This document shows positions 7,849-15,300 of a stretch of 27,399 bases of DNA, one piece after another. The stretch is from a virus. A model generated the notes under the pieces. That model did no database searches. It had not been told where the DNA came from and saw only the letters and a program-made list of their open reading frames with translations. The translations under genes and the position numbers were made by a program. Where the stretch lies: positions 1 to 27,399 of the IMG/VR virus record IMGVR_UViG_3300048573_000214. One strand, given 5' to 3'. Numbering within the stretch: the stretch's first letter is position 1; the number at the start of each line of letters is the position of its first letter.

Positions 7849-8918
7849 TGTTGTTTAAGGATCTGTTCTATCAAACACAACAAGGAGAAATATTCTTAAA
7901 GAGTGGCTGCATGCGACAAGAGCATGTTTTGGCAAACTACTTTTGTAAAACATTACGCAAGTTGAGTTACTCGACTACTGATCCAATGAAACGGATCTGG
8001 ACAAGACACGACAAAACTGTAATTGTGTGTTTGACAGATGATTTTAGTATATGTGACGCTGACCTGTCGGAGTCTCCTCGCCGATGGTTTAGTGATAGTA
8101 CTATTGTAATTACGGACAATTTAATCAATTATAAAGCCGACTACAACGTGATTCGGTTGCCTGCTAATTATTTTGGAGTGTTTAGCTATCGGCCAGCCCT
8201 GCAGAAATTTTTACCAACTCATAGATTCCATTTGTCAGTAAACCGGCTTGATCCTATTAGACAATTGGTATTGCTTGAGTTGATTGTGCAAAGTGGCGGG
8301 TTTGAGACGTTGCAACAAGATCTTGTTAATTTTAACGCAAGAGCCACACCAGCAACTAATGCCACGACGCAAAGTGTGCAGCAAAATTTTGTAAAACATT
8401 GGCAACAGGTAGATGCACATTATGCAGGTGTGTACGATCAACATTGGGACACGGTAGTAAATGCCATGCCTATTCGCAATCATGATCTCACAATTGAGCA
8501 GGCTGGGTTGAACGCATACCTGAACTTAGTGGTTGAAACATATTCCGGCAACACTACTATAACATTTAGTGAAAAGATATTCCGGGCATTGGTAACTCCG
8601 GCACCTTGGACCTTGTTTGCAGCAACAGGTGCGGTTGGATACCTGACAGAGTTAGGCTTTGATGTCCTGTCAGACATCGTGGATCATTCTTACGATTTGC
8701 ACGTACAAGACACCTGGCCGGGAAACTCTAAAATAGTAAACTATATTTCTGCCAGTATCAGTAACTACCAGCAACTTAAACAGCTTGATTTTGATACTTT
8801 GGCAACTAGATGCAAACAAGCAGCAGAGCATAATCAACAATTGTTGGCTGCAATGAAAAAACAGTGGCCTGCTAGTTTTGCAGAGTGGCTACCAGATGTG
8901 ATGGCGCAGATTACATAA
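7848..8918 (+). CDS. Glycosyltransferase-like protein (tentative)
   Basis: A 356-residue protein. The most recognisable part is at about 239-285: TFSEKIFRALVTPAPW, then GAVGYLTELGF and DHSYD. This resembles the C-terminal nucleotide-sugar-binding half of exostosin- or fucosyltransferase-type proteins (pattern S/TEKxFK/R-P-P-G-YL-GF). The N-terminal half is unlike anything I recognise. The ATG at 7848 overlaps the radical SAM stop by one base. A plausible role is sugar transfer to a virion protein or cell-surface glycan, but the family assignment rests on one motif region. The stop codon lies inside the late promoter of gp13. Confidence 0.5.
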   Translation: MLFKDLFYQTQQGEIFLKSGCMRQEHVLANYFCKTLRKLSYSTTDPMKRIWTRHDKTVIVCLTDDFSICDADLSESPRRWFSDSTIVITDNLINYKADYNVIRLPANYFGVFSYRPALQKFLPTHRFHLSVNRLDPIRQLVLLELIVQSGGFETLQQDLVNFNARATPATNATTQSVQQNFVKHWQQVDAHYAGVYDQHWDTVVNAMPIRNHDLTIEQAGLNAYLNLVVETYSGNTTITFSEKIFRALVTPAPWTLFAATGAVGYLTELGFDVLSDIVDHSYDLHVQDTWPGNSKIVNYISASISNYQQLKQLDFDTLATRCKQAAEHNQQLLAAMKKQWPASFAEWLPDVMAQIT

Positions 8919-8921
8919 ATA
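8914..8921 (+). promoter_or_regulatory. Late promoter for gp13
   Basis: CATAAATA, one mismatch from the T4 late -10 box, overlaps the stop codon of the upstream gene (TAA 8916-8918). The predicted +1 near 8927 lies inside the 5' arm of the hairpin at 8920-8942. Confidence 0.6.
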
Positions 8922-8942
8922 TAAGGAACGGAGTTCCTTATA
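8920..8942 (+). promoter_or_regulatory. Hairpin over the gp13 translation start
   Basis: Perfect 10-bp stem (arms 8920-8929 and 8933-8942) with a GGA loop. The 3' arm includes the A of the gp13 ATG (8942), and the GGAG ribosome binding site (8930-8933) is in the loop and stem. In read-through mRNA it should block the start; in mRNA from the late promoter most of the 5' arm would be missing. Confidence 0.6.
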
Positions 8943-9703
8943 TGGCCGAAAATACACTACCCTTGCTCAAGCAAAATCTTATCGAATATGTTGGCTTGAC
9001 ATTAGGCAATCAAATTATTGATCTTGAACTAGATCCCGCACACTTTGAAGCTGCGTATCAAAAAACTATTGGTACTTTCCGCCAGAGAAGCAATGCTGCG
9101 TACGAAGAAGCTTATATTTTTATGGAGTTGATTCAGGATCAAAACATTTATACATTACCTCAGGAAGTTACTAGCGTAAGACAAATCTTTCGTAGAACGT
9201 TTGGAGACGCAACAGGCCCGTTTGCTTCAAACTTTGATCCGTTTGCGCAGGCTAGTATCAACGTTTATCTAATGAACTTTAACGTAGCAGGCGGCCTTGC
9301 TACCTATGATTTTTACAGCCAGTATGTGGAACTGGCTGCCAGGATGTTTGGCGGATTTATGAACTATACATGGAATCCTGTAACTAAAAAATTGCAACTG
9401 ATACGCGATCCAAAAGGCACCGGTGAAAACGTGCTGCTGTGGGCCTGGCAACTTAAACCAGAAATACAATTGTTAAGTGACTATCAGATTTCTCAATGGA
9501 TACGTGACTACATGGTAGCAGCATCTAAAATGATTATCGGCGAAGCTCGTGAAAAGTTTTCTACTATTGCTGGCCCGCAAGGCGGCGGCAGTTTGAATGG
9601 TACTGCGATGAAAGCCGAAGCGCAAACGCAAATGGATGCACTGATTGAGCAACTAAAGATGTATGTAGATGGTTCTCAACCGTTGACTTTTGTAATCGGT
9701 TAA
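8942..9703 (+). CDS. 13: Neck protein, gp13-like
   Basis: A 253-residue protein resembling T4 gp13 (309 residues), which closes the packaged head together with gp14. Recognisable segments are the helical N-terminus (LLKQNLIEYVGLTLG, LELDPAHFEAAYQKTI), IYTLPQEVTSVRQIFRR, and a C-terminal stretch with LLSDYQISQWIRDYMVAASK followed by GEAREKFS and GPQGGG, typical of the cyanophage gp13 family. The ATG at 8942 has GGAG eight bases upstream. It ends with an overlapping TAATG shared with an SGNH hydrolase. gp13 sits on the plus strand away from gp14 and gp15, unlike T4. Confidence 0.82.
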   Translation: MAENTLPLLKQNLIEYVGLTLGNQIIDLELDPAHFEAAYQKTIGTFRQRSNAAYEEAYIFMELIQDQNIYTLPQEVTSVRQIFRRTFGDATGPFASNFDPFAQASINVYLMNFNVAGGLATYDFYSQYVELAARMFGGFMNYTWNPVTKKLQLIRDPKGTGENVLLWAWQLKPEIQLLSDYQISQWIRDYMVAASKMIIGEAREKFSTIAGPQGGGSLNGTAMKAEAQTQMDALIEQLKMYVDGSQPLTFVIG

Positions 9704-10422
9704 TGGCTCGTACACTGGTTATAGGTTGCAGTTTTGTGTCAAGATTGCAACACCGGCAATCTAGTGACATGGTAGTAAATCATGCTCACTATCATATTAT
9801 GGACAGTCCTGGCTCGGGCAATCAGGCAATTGCAGCCAGGACAATTTATCAGCTAAGTCAAGAAACTTACGATCGAGTGGTGGTATTGTGGTCTGGCGTA
9901 AACAGACTAGACTTCCCTGTAAGTGACGAGCTACAGCGCAATCATGACGCTATCAATACTGATTGGACAGCATCCTGCAATATTGGCAGAGCAGCTTGGT
10001 ATCACTCCGGTGGTTTTTTGGGTACAGGTATATTTGGTAACATACCAGAAGCTGTGCAGATATTTTTACGGGCACAGTATTTAGGGTTTGATCCCGATTC
10101 TGCATACTTGAGCGAGCTCACTTTGATGAGCATTGTAAATGTGCAAAATGCATTAAAAGCAATGAACATTGATTATCAAATGGCTTTTATCTACAACACT
10201 GTTCACGGTGATGTTGGTAAACAACAGGAACACAGCCATGGTCGGTTGAACCTGGACTCGGATTGGAATCGAATGATTGACTGGAGCCGATTTCAGCTGG
10301 ACAGCAATCCGTATGATTGGGCAAAACACCAGAACCGACTTGAGCCTGACAACTATCATCCTACCAGAAACGCCATGATTGAGTGGTTTAGACAACAACT
10401 CGACATTGACTTGACCCAGTAA
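9703..10422 (+). CDS. SGNH/GDSL-type hydrolase (first copy)
   Basis: A 239-residue protein with the SGNH landmarks in order: GCSF at 8-11 (nucleophile S10), GSGN at 37-40 (block II/III Gly and Asn), WSGVNR at 63-68, and D216-x2-H219 in DNYHPTR near the C-terminus. SGNH enzymes are esterases, lipases or O-deacetylases; in phages they often act on acetylated polysaccharide. The substrate is unknown. No signal peptide is seen. It overlaps gp13 by one base and so is likely expressed late. The sequence carries the promoter of the following nucleotide operon at its 3' end. A paralogous fold is encoded at 24527. Confidence 0.8.
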   Translation: MARTLVIGCSFVSRLQHRQSSDMVVNHAHYHIMDSPGSGNQAIAARTIYQLSQETYDRVVVLWSGVNRLDFPVSDELQRNHDAINTDWTASCNIGRAAWYHSGGFLGTGIFGNIPEAVQIFLRAQYLGFDPDSAYLSELTLMSIVNVQNALKAMNIDYQMAFIYNTVHGDVGKQQEHSHGRLNLDSDWNRMIDWSRFQLDSNPYDWAKHQNRLEPDNYHPTRNAMIEWFRQQLDIDLTQ

Positions 10423-10434
10423 AACTGCTATAAT
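10406..10434 (+). promoter_or_regulatory. Sigma-70 promoter with palindromic extended -10
   Basis: TTGACT (10406-10411), a 17-nt spacer and TATAAT (10429-10434), with CTGC before the -10 as in the other two early promoters. The -10 sits in a 17-bp palindrome (10424-10440: ACTGCTAT, A, ATAGCAGT). The predicted +1 at 10441 is the A of the next ATG. Confidence 0.83.
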
Positions 10435-10440
10435 AGCAGT
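10424..10440. promoter_or_regulatory. Palindrome over the -10 box: possible operator
   Basis: ACTGCTAT and ATAGCAGT are perfect inverted arms around a single A, covering the -10 region and reaching the start codon. A dimeric repressor bound here would block RNA polymerase. The other two early promoters carry only the left half (CTGCTATAAT). Confidence 0.45.
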
Positions 10441-10965
10441 ATGGCAGATTTAATGATTGACTTAGAAGGACTAGCAACTGGTCCAGACACATGTATCCTC
10501 ACCATTGCAGCACAGTCATTTGACCCTTTTGGACACAGCTATTCGGGCAAATCCTACTATGCTAGGGTAACACTAGAAAGCCAGCCTGATCGGGCAATTG
10601 ATCAAGGCACTATCGAATGGTGGGCCACCCAACCGGCACATGCACGAGAAGAAGCATTTGCTGAAGACGGTCGAATTCCGCTTGATCAAGCTCTAGACGA
10701 GCTAGGCAAGCTAATTTGGCACTCCAGCCGTATCTGGGCACAGGGCCCTACATACGACATGAACATTCTAGAGCATGCTTACAAAAGCTACAACAAACCC
10801 TTGCCTTGGAAATACTATATGGTGCGAGACAGTCGCACAGTATTCAGCTTGTGGCCTGATCAACCTATCCCTCCTACTAGTCACCATGCACTAGAAGATT
10901 GTCGCAGACAAATTGGTATGCTGCAAAACACACTAAAACACCTAAACGTAAAGGCATTAAAATGA
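10441..10965 (+). CDS. DEDDh 3'-5' exonuclease (Rv2179c/RNase T-like)
   Basis: A 174-residue RNase-H-fold exonuclease. The catalytic set is visible: D7 and E9 in MIDLEG, D106 in PTYDMNIL, and H149/D153 in HHALED, giving DEDDh. The size and the MIDLE-x-L start match the compact Rv2179c-like exoribonuclease family found in many phages. It may process RNA or degrade host nucleic acid and so supply nucleotides. It is the first gene of a tightly overlapped operon with a 5'-nucleotidase and a dNMP kinase. The ATG coincides with the predicted transcription start, and no ribosome binding site is present. Confidence 0.85.
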   Translation: MADLMIDLEGLATGPDTCILTIAAQSFDPFGHSYSGKSYYARVTLESQPDRAIDQGTIEWWATQPAHAREEAFAEDGRIPLDQALDELGKLIWHSSRIWAQGPTYDMNILEHAYKSYNKPLPWKYYMVRDSRTVFSLWPDQPIPPTSHHALEDCRRQIGMLQNTLKHLNVKALK

Positions 10966-11456
10966 ACATTTATCTTGACATGGACGACGTGGTCGCTGAT
11001 TGGAAAGTCCACGCATCAAATGTGTTAGGCATGACCTGGGACGAATCAAAAGGTGAGCGTATTCCTCAGTCTGACTGGGATCGGCTCAAAAATGACGAAC
11101 GCTTTTACTTGAACTTGCCACTCAAGCCAGGTGCTCATGACCTAGTGGCTTACTGTCAAGGCCTTACTCAAGAAACCGGCGGGACGTTGAGATTCTTGTC
11201 AGCACTTCCACACGATTACTCGGTGCCTTTTGCTGCACAGGACAAAGTATGGTGGGCAGACAAGCACTTTCCTGGTATCCCTGTGTTCCTGGGCCCTTTT
11301 AGTCATGACAAATATCGGTATGTTAAAAATCCAACTGACATCCTGATTGATGATCGGCTCAGCAATTGCAGCGAATGGATCTCAGCTGGTGGCATTGCTC
11401 ATGTGTACACTACCTGGGAAAAGTGCGAAGCTTGGTTCAAGGACTTGCAAAAATGA
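10962..11456 (+). CDS. 5'(3')-deoxyribonucleotidase, HAD family
   Basis: A 164-residue HAD phosphatase. LDMDDVVADW at 5-14 is motif I (nucleophile D6, acid D8), FLSALPHD at 78-85 carries motif II (S80), and TDILIDDR at 125-132 is motif IV (D130, D131). This is the NT5C/YorS type, removing phosphate from deoxynucleoside monophosphates. The start ATG overlaps the exonuclease stop by 4 nt (ATGA), and an AAGG lies upstream in the preceding gene. It is unusual beside a dNMP kinase because the two act in opposite directions; together they may trim the dNMP pool composition. Early expression is inferred. Confidence 0.83.
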   Translation: MNIYLDMDDVVADWKVHASNVLGMTWDESKGERIPQSDWDRLKNDERFYLNLPLKPGAHDLVAYCQGLTQETGGTLRFLSALPHDYSVPFAAQDKVWWADKHFPGIPVFLGPFSHDKYRYVKNPTDILIDDRLSNCSEWISAGGIAHVYTTWEKCEAWFKDLQK

Positions 11457-12025
11457 AATCACTACCAAAACTGCTGATTATTGGCAATGCTCGCCACGGC
11501 AAAGATACTGTTTGTGATATCCTCAAAGAAGAATTTGGATATAACTTCAGATCCAGCTCGGACTTTTGTGCTGAAAAATTCATCTATGCTGCATTAAAAG
11601 ACAAGTACGGATACAGCACTTACGAACAGTGCTTTGAAGATCGACACAATCATCGAGCTGAGTGGTACGACATGATTCATGACTATTGCCGTGATGACTA
11701 TGCTAGACTGGGCAGGGAGATTTTTGCCGAAAACGAAATCTACTGCGGCTTGCGTAACAAAGCAGAATTTCACGCAATGCGCAATACCCAGGTGTTTGAT
11801 TATACTATCTGGGTTGATCGCAGTGATCACCTGCCTGCTGAAGACAAGTCTAGCATGAGCCTAGAAATCTGGATGGCTGACTATGTGATTGACAACAACG
11901 GTACCCTGGCAGATTTGCAGCGCAACACCCACGAGCTGGTTAAACGTCTGGCAGCAGATCACCAGCACGCCATACAGAATCAGATTTTGATAAATCGACT
12001 TCGCAGTTACGGCACACGGTTTTGA
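11453..12025 (+). CDS. Deoxynucleoside monophosphate kinase-like P-loop protein
   Basis: A 190-residue protein with a Walker A motif at 11-19 (GNARHGKDT), where K17-D18-T19 is the form common in phage dNMP kinases such as T4 gp1. The family phosphorylates dNMPs to dNDPs for phage DNA synthesis. Length is somewhat shorter than T4 gp1 (241 residues). The ATG at 11453 overlaps the upstream stop by 4 nt. Its last 86 bases overlap, tail to tail, the antisense HNH/zinc gene. A related adenylate-kinase-like function cannot be excluded. Confidence 0.75.
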   Translation: MKSLPKLLIIGNARHGKDTVCDILKEEFGYNFRSSSDFCAEKFIYAALKDKYGYSTYEQCFEDRHNHRAEWYDMIHDYCRDDYARLGREIFAENEIYCGLRNKAEFHAMRNTQVFDYTIWVDRSDHLPAEDKSSMSLEIWMADYVIDNNGTLADLQRNTHELVKRLAADHQHAIQNQILINRLRSYGTRF

Positions 12026-12287
12026 GATTTTTTTGATCGCAATGAGCTAGATTTCCGTCCACATGATATACCAGCATTTGTGCTGAGTATTTGGCTCTGA
12101 AGCCACACCTATCGCATACCATCTTTTTCTTATACCCAGCTGCTTCCCAGCTGGGTTTTCTTTTGGCCAATCCTTTTCCCTTGCGGATGCAGTTCTCACA
12201 TCGACTACGATAATGAACAACATCGTCGCGTCGGTAGTTTACAGCGCAAGGCCGTTGTCCACAAACAGCACATATGGGTCTTTTCAT
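11940..12287 (-). CDS. Zinc-binding HNH-like protein
   Basis: A 115-residue basic protein with four CxxC pairs (C6/C9, C30/C33, C58/C61, C92/C95). Between the last two pairs is H75-x-D77-x-N79 followed by N87, close to the HNH nuclease core (YHVDGNL, CDQKNLKTVC). It could be a small HNH endonuclease or a zinc-ribbon nucleic-acid-binding protein. The ATG at 12287 is chosen over the upstream candidate at 12332 because it is the first ATG after a TATAAATA box. It is a lone minus-strand gene between plus-strand blocks and overlaps the dNMP kinase 3' end by 86 bp. Not obviously a homing endonuclease, given its size. Confidence 0.68.
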   Translation of the reverse strand: MKRPICAVCGQRPCAVNYRRDDVVHYRSRCENCIRKGKGLAKRKPSWEAAGYKKKMVCDRCGFRAKYSAQMLVYHVDGNLAHCDQKNLKTVCRNCEVDLSKSDSVWRAGDLLPDV

Positions 12288-12291
12288 GCAG

Positions 12292-12299
12292 TATTTATA
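12292..12299 (-). promoter_or_regulatory. Late promoter for the HNH-like gene
   Basis: A perfect TATAAATA on the minus strand, only 4 nt (CTGC) before the ATG at 12287, with no ribosome binding site. It diverges from the gp18 late promoter 50 bp away. Confidence 0.55.
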
Positions 12300-12339
12300 G
12301 GTGGACCTTTGCAAAGGGCGGTGTAGAGCCACCTTTTTT
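12299..12339 (+). terminator. Possible terminator upstream of gp18
   Basis: Outer arms AGGTGG (12299-12304) and CCACCT (12329-12334) enclose an inner palindrome CCTTTGCAAAGG (12306-12317), followed by a T6 run. It would stop read-through from the early nucleotide operon before the gp18 late promoter. The branched structure makes this less certain than a simple stem. Confidence 0.45.
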
Positions 12340-12348
12340 GAATATACC

Positions 12349-12356
12349 TATAAATA
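12349..12356 (+). promoter_or_regulatory. Late promoter for gp18
   Basis: A perfect TATAAATA box, the T4 late -10 element, 27 nt before the gp18 ATG. The leader includes AAAAGGAAA as ribosome binding site. This is the best-formed late promoter in the window and serves the most abundant tail protein. Confidence 0.75.
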
Positions 12357-12383
12357 TCTACAACTTGAAAAGGAAACCATAAC

Positions 12384-15300
12384 ATGGCTTTAATCTCTCC
12401 AGGCGTAGAAGTAAATGTAATCGACGAAAGTCAATATATTCCTTCCGCAGTTAATACTATACCTTACTTTGTTGTTGCTTCTGCACAGAACAAAGTGTCT
12501 AGCGATGGTGTTACTGTTGCTGCTGGTACCACTGCTGCAAACGCTAACAAAACTTATCTGATCACAAGTCAGCGTGAATTGGCAGCAACATTCGGTGTGC
12601 CGTTCTTCTATAGTACCACAACTGGTACTCCTATCAACGGTTACGAACTCAACGAGTACGGTTTGCTTGCAGCATACTCGGCGCTGGGAGTAACTAACCG
12701 TGCATACGTTCAACGTGTGGATATTGATTTGACTGAACTTACAGCAAGTTTAACACGCCCGGTTGGGTCTGCAGCCGATGGAACATATTGGTTAGACACT
12801 GTTAATTCTAGCTGGGGTATTTTTGAATGGAATCAAACTACCAACGCATTTACAACTCAAACGCCCATCTTGATCACCAGCGCTGCTGATGTTGAGGATG
12901 CACTGAACGGCGATTATACCCCTTTGAACACAGTTGGTATGATTGGCAATTATGCAGTAGTGTCTATTGGCAATGTTATCATTGGCTATTACAAAACCAC
13001 TTCTAACGTTTGGGTGCAAGTTGGATCAGAAGCCTGGCAAACTGCTTGGCCTACCCTGACAGGTACCAACAGCCCTAGCAGCCTGACTGTTGGCAACAAC
13101 ATGTTTATCAACGGCAACTTGGTTACTGTTGGCGTAACCAACACAGTTGCAGGATTTGCAGCAGTGATCAACTCGGCTAGCATCCCCGGAGTAACTGCTT
13201 CAGCAGTGTCGGGCAAGTTGGCAATTTATGCTGACGCTAATGCTACCAATGATGGATCCACTGCCACTAATGGTGTGGTGTCGATTGAACCAGGACCAAA
13301 CTCAGGCACAGCACTGTTAGCAGCGCTGGGCATTACCTCTAATGAATACTATGCTCCGGTATATTTCCCCGGTTACAGTTACCAAAGTCCACGTTGGAGA
13401 AGCACTGATACTGTACCTCGCCCTACAGGCAGCGTATGGAACAACGTTAGCGCTGCCAACAACGGCCTTAGCTTGTCGTTTAAAAAATACAGCTCTGCAC
13501 TTGGTGTTTGGGTAGCACAATCGGTTCCTGCTTTTGCAAATGATATATCAGCATTTGGCACCCTTGACCCATCGGTTGGCGGCAAAAATATTCCAGTTGG
13601 CACAACCTACGTTCAGTATGATGCTCAGCAATATTTGACTGAGCCAAACAGTTCTTTTAACTTTTTGATTCTTGAGCGCACAGCATTGGGTCAAGCTCTG
13701 TACACAGGAACAACAGTTCCTACCGGGGCAGCATTCACTGTTGGTAACAGCTTTTTGTTGTCGGCAACAACTCAGACAAATCCTAATCCGCTAAACGTTG
13801 CAACTGTAACAATTGGTGGAACAGGCACAGTGAGTGATTTTGTTGCAGCCGTAAGCGCGGCAAATGTACCTCACGTGACAGCTAGTGTAAATTCTGCAGG
13901 CAATATAGTGTTAACTCACGACCAAGGCGGAACAATTATCTTAGAAAACGTCACTGGGGCACCGTTGTCAACAGCTGGCTTTACTTTGAGCACCCCAAAA
14001 GCACGAGAATCTAGCACTATCCTTAATTCTATTGTGTTTAGTAACTTTGTAACTACTGAGTTGTTTAATTACACTGCTAGCGACACTGCACCTGACCAGG
14101 ACCCGGCCAACGGTCGCTTGTGGTTCTATAGCGCTGTTAGTGAAACTGACATCATGATTCAAGACAACGGTTCTTGGAGAGGTTATCAGTTGGTTACCAA
14201 TGATGTGCGCGGCTTTGATCTTACTTTGACCAACGCCAGCGGTCCTATTATTGCTGCTACAGAACCTACCACACAAACTGATGCTAGCGAAAGTCCATTG
14301 CAGTATGGAGATCTGTGGATCGATTCCAGCGATCTTGAAAGCTATCCAAAGATTTATCGTTGGGAACCGGTGAGTGGAGTTGATCAGTGGGTTGCAGTAA
14401 ACACTACAGACCAAGTTACCGAAAACGGTGTACTGTTTGCAGACGCACGTTGGGCACCAAACGGAACTACTGATCCTATTGCAGATGCTTTCCCTACTAT
14501 CGAAAGCTTGTTAACTAGCGACTATCTTGATCTTGACGCACCAAGTCCTGCACTGTACCCACAGGGTATGCTGTTATGGAACACCCGTCGTTCAGGATAC
14601 AACGTTAAGAGTTTCCAAAGAAACTACTTTAATGCAGCTTCGTATCCTGATGATGTGTTGCCAGCAGTTACCAGCACCTGGCTCACAGCCAGCGGCAACA
14701 AAGCCGACGGTTCTATGTACTCTGGTCGTCAAGCACAACGTAAAATGGTTGTGGCAGCAATGAAGTCCGGTATTGACACCAGCACTGCTGCTCGTGAAGA
14801 ACAGAATGGCTTTAATATCATTGCTGCTCCTGCATACCCAGAGTTAACACCAAACATGATTGCACTCAGCAACGAGCGCAACAACACACTGTTTGTGGTT
14901 GCTGACACCCCGATGCGCCTTGGTGCAACTGGTAACGAGCTGGTCACTTGGGCAACCAACAACAACGGCGAAGGCTTGCCAACAGAAGACGGTAACTCAG
15001 CAACCAGTAACTACGCTGGCGCATTCTACCCAAGCTGCTTGACAACAGACCTAGGTGGTAACACAGTCGTAGCTCCTCCAAGCCACATGATGGTTCGTAC
15101 TATCTTGCGCAGCGATGCAGTGAGCTATCCATGGTTGGCACCAGCTGGTACACGCCGTGGTGTTGTTGACAACGCTACAGCAATTGGTTACATTGATTCA
15201 GCTACTGGCGAGTTCCAACAAATTGGTGTGAGCCAAAGCGTGCGTGACATCTTGTATGAGCGTAACATCAACCCAATTACCTTTATTCCTGGCGTTGGTA

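Noticed and set aside
10411-10416. TTGACC as the -35 box of the nucleotide operon
   Set aside because: Its spacing to TATAAT is 12 nt; the overlapping TTGACT at 10406 gives the standard 17 nt shared with the other two promoters.
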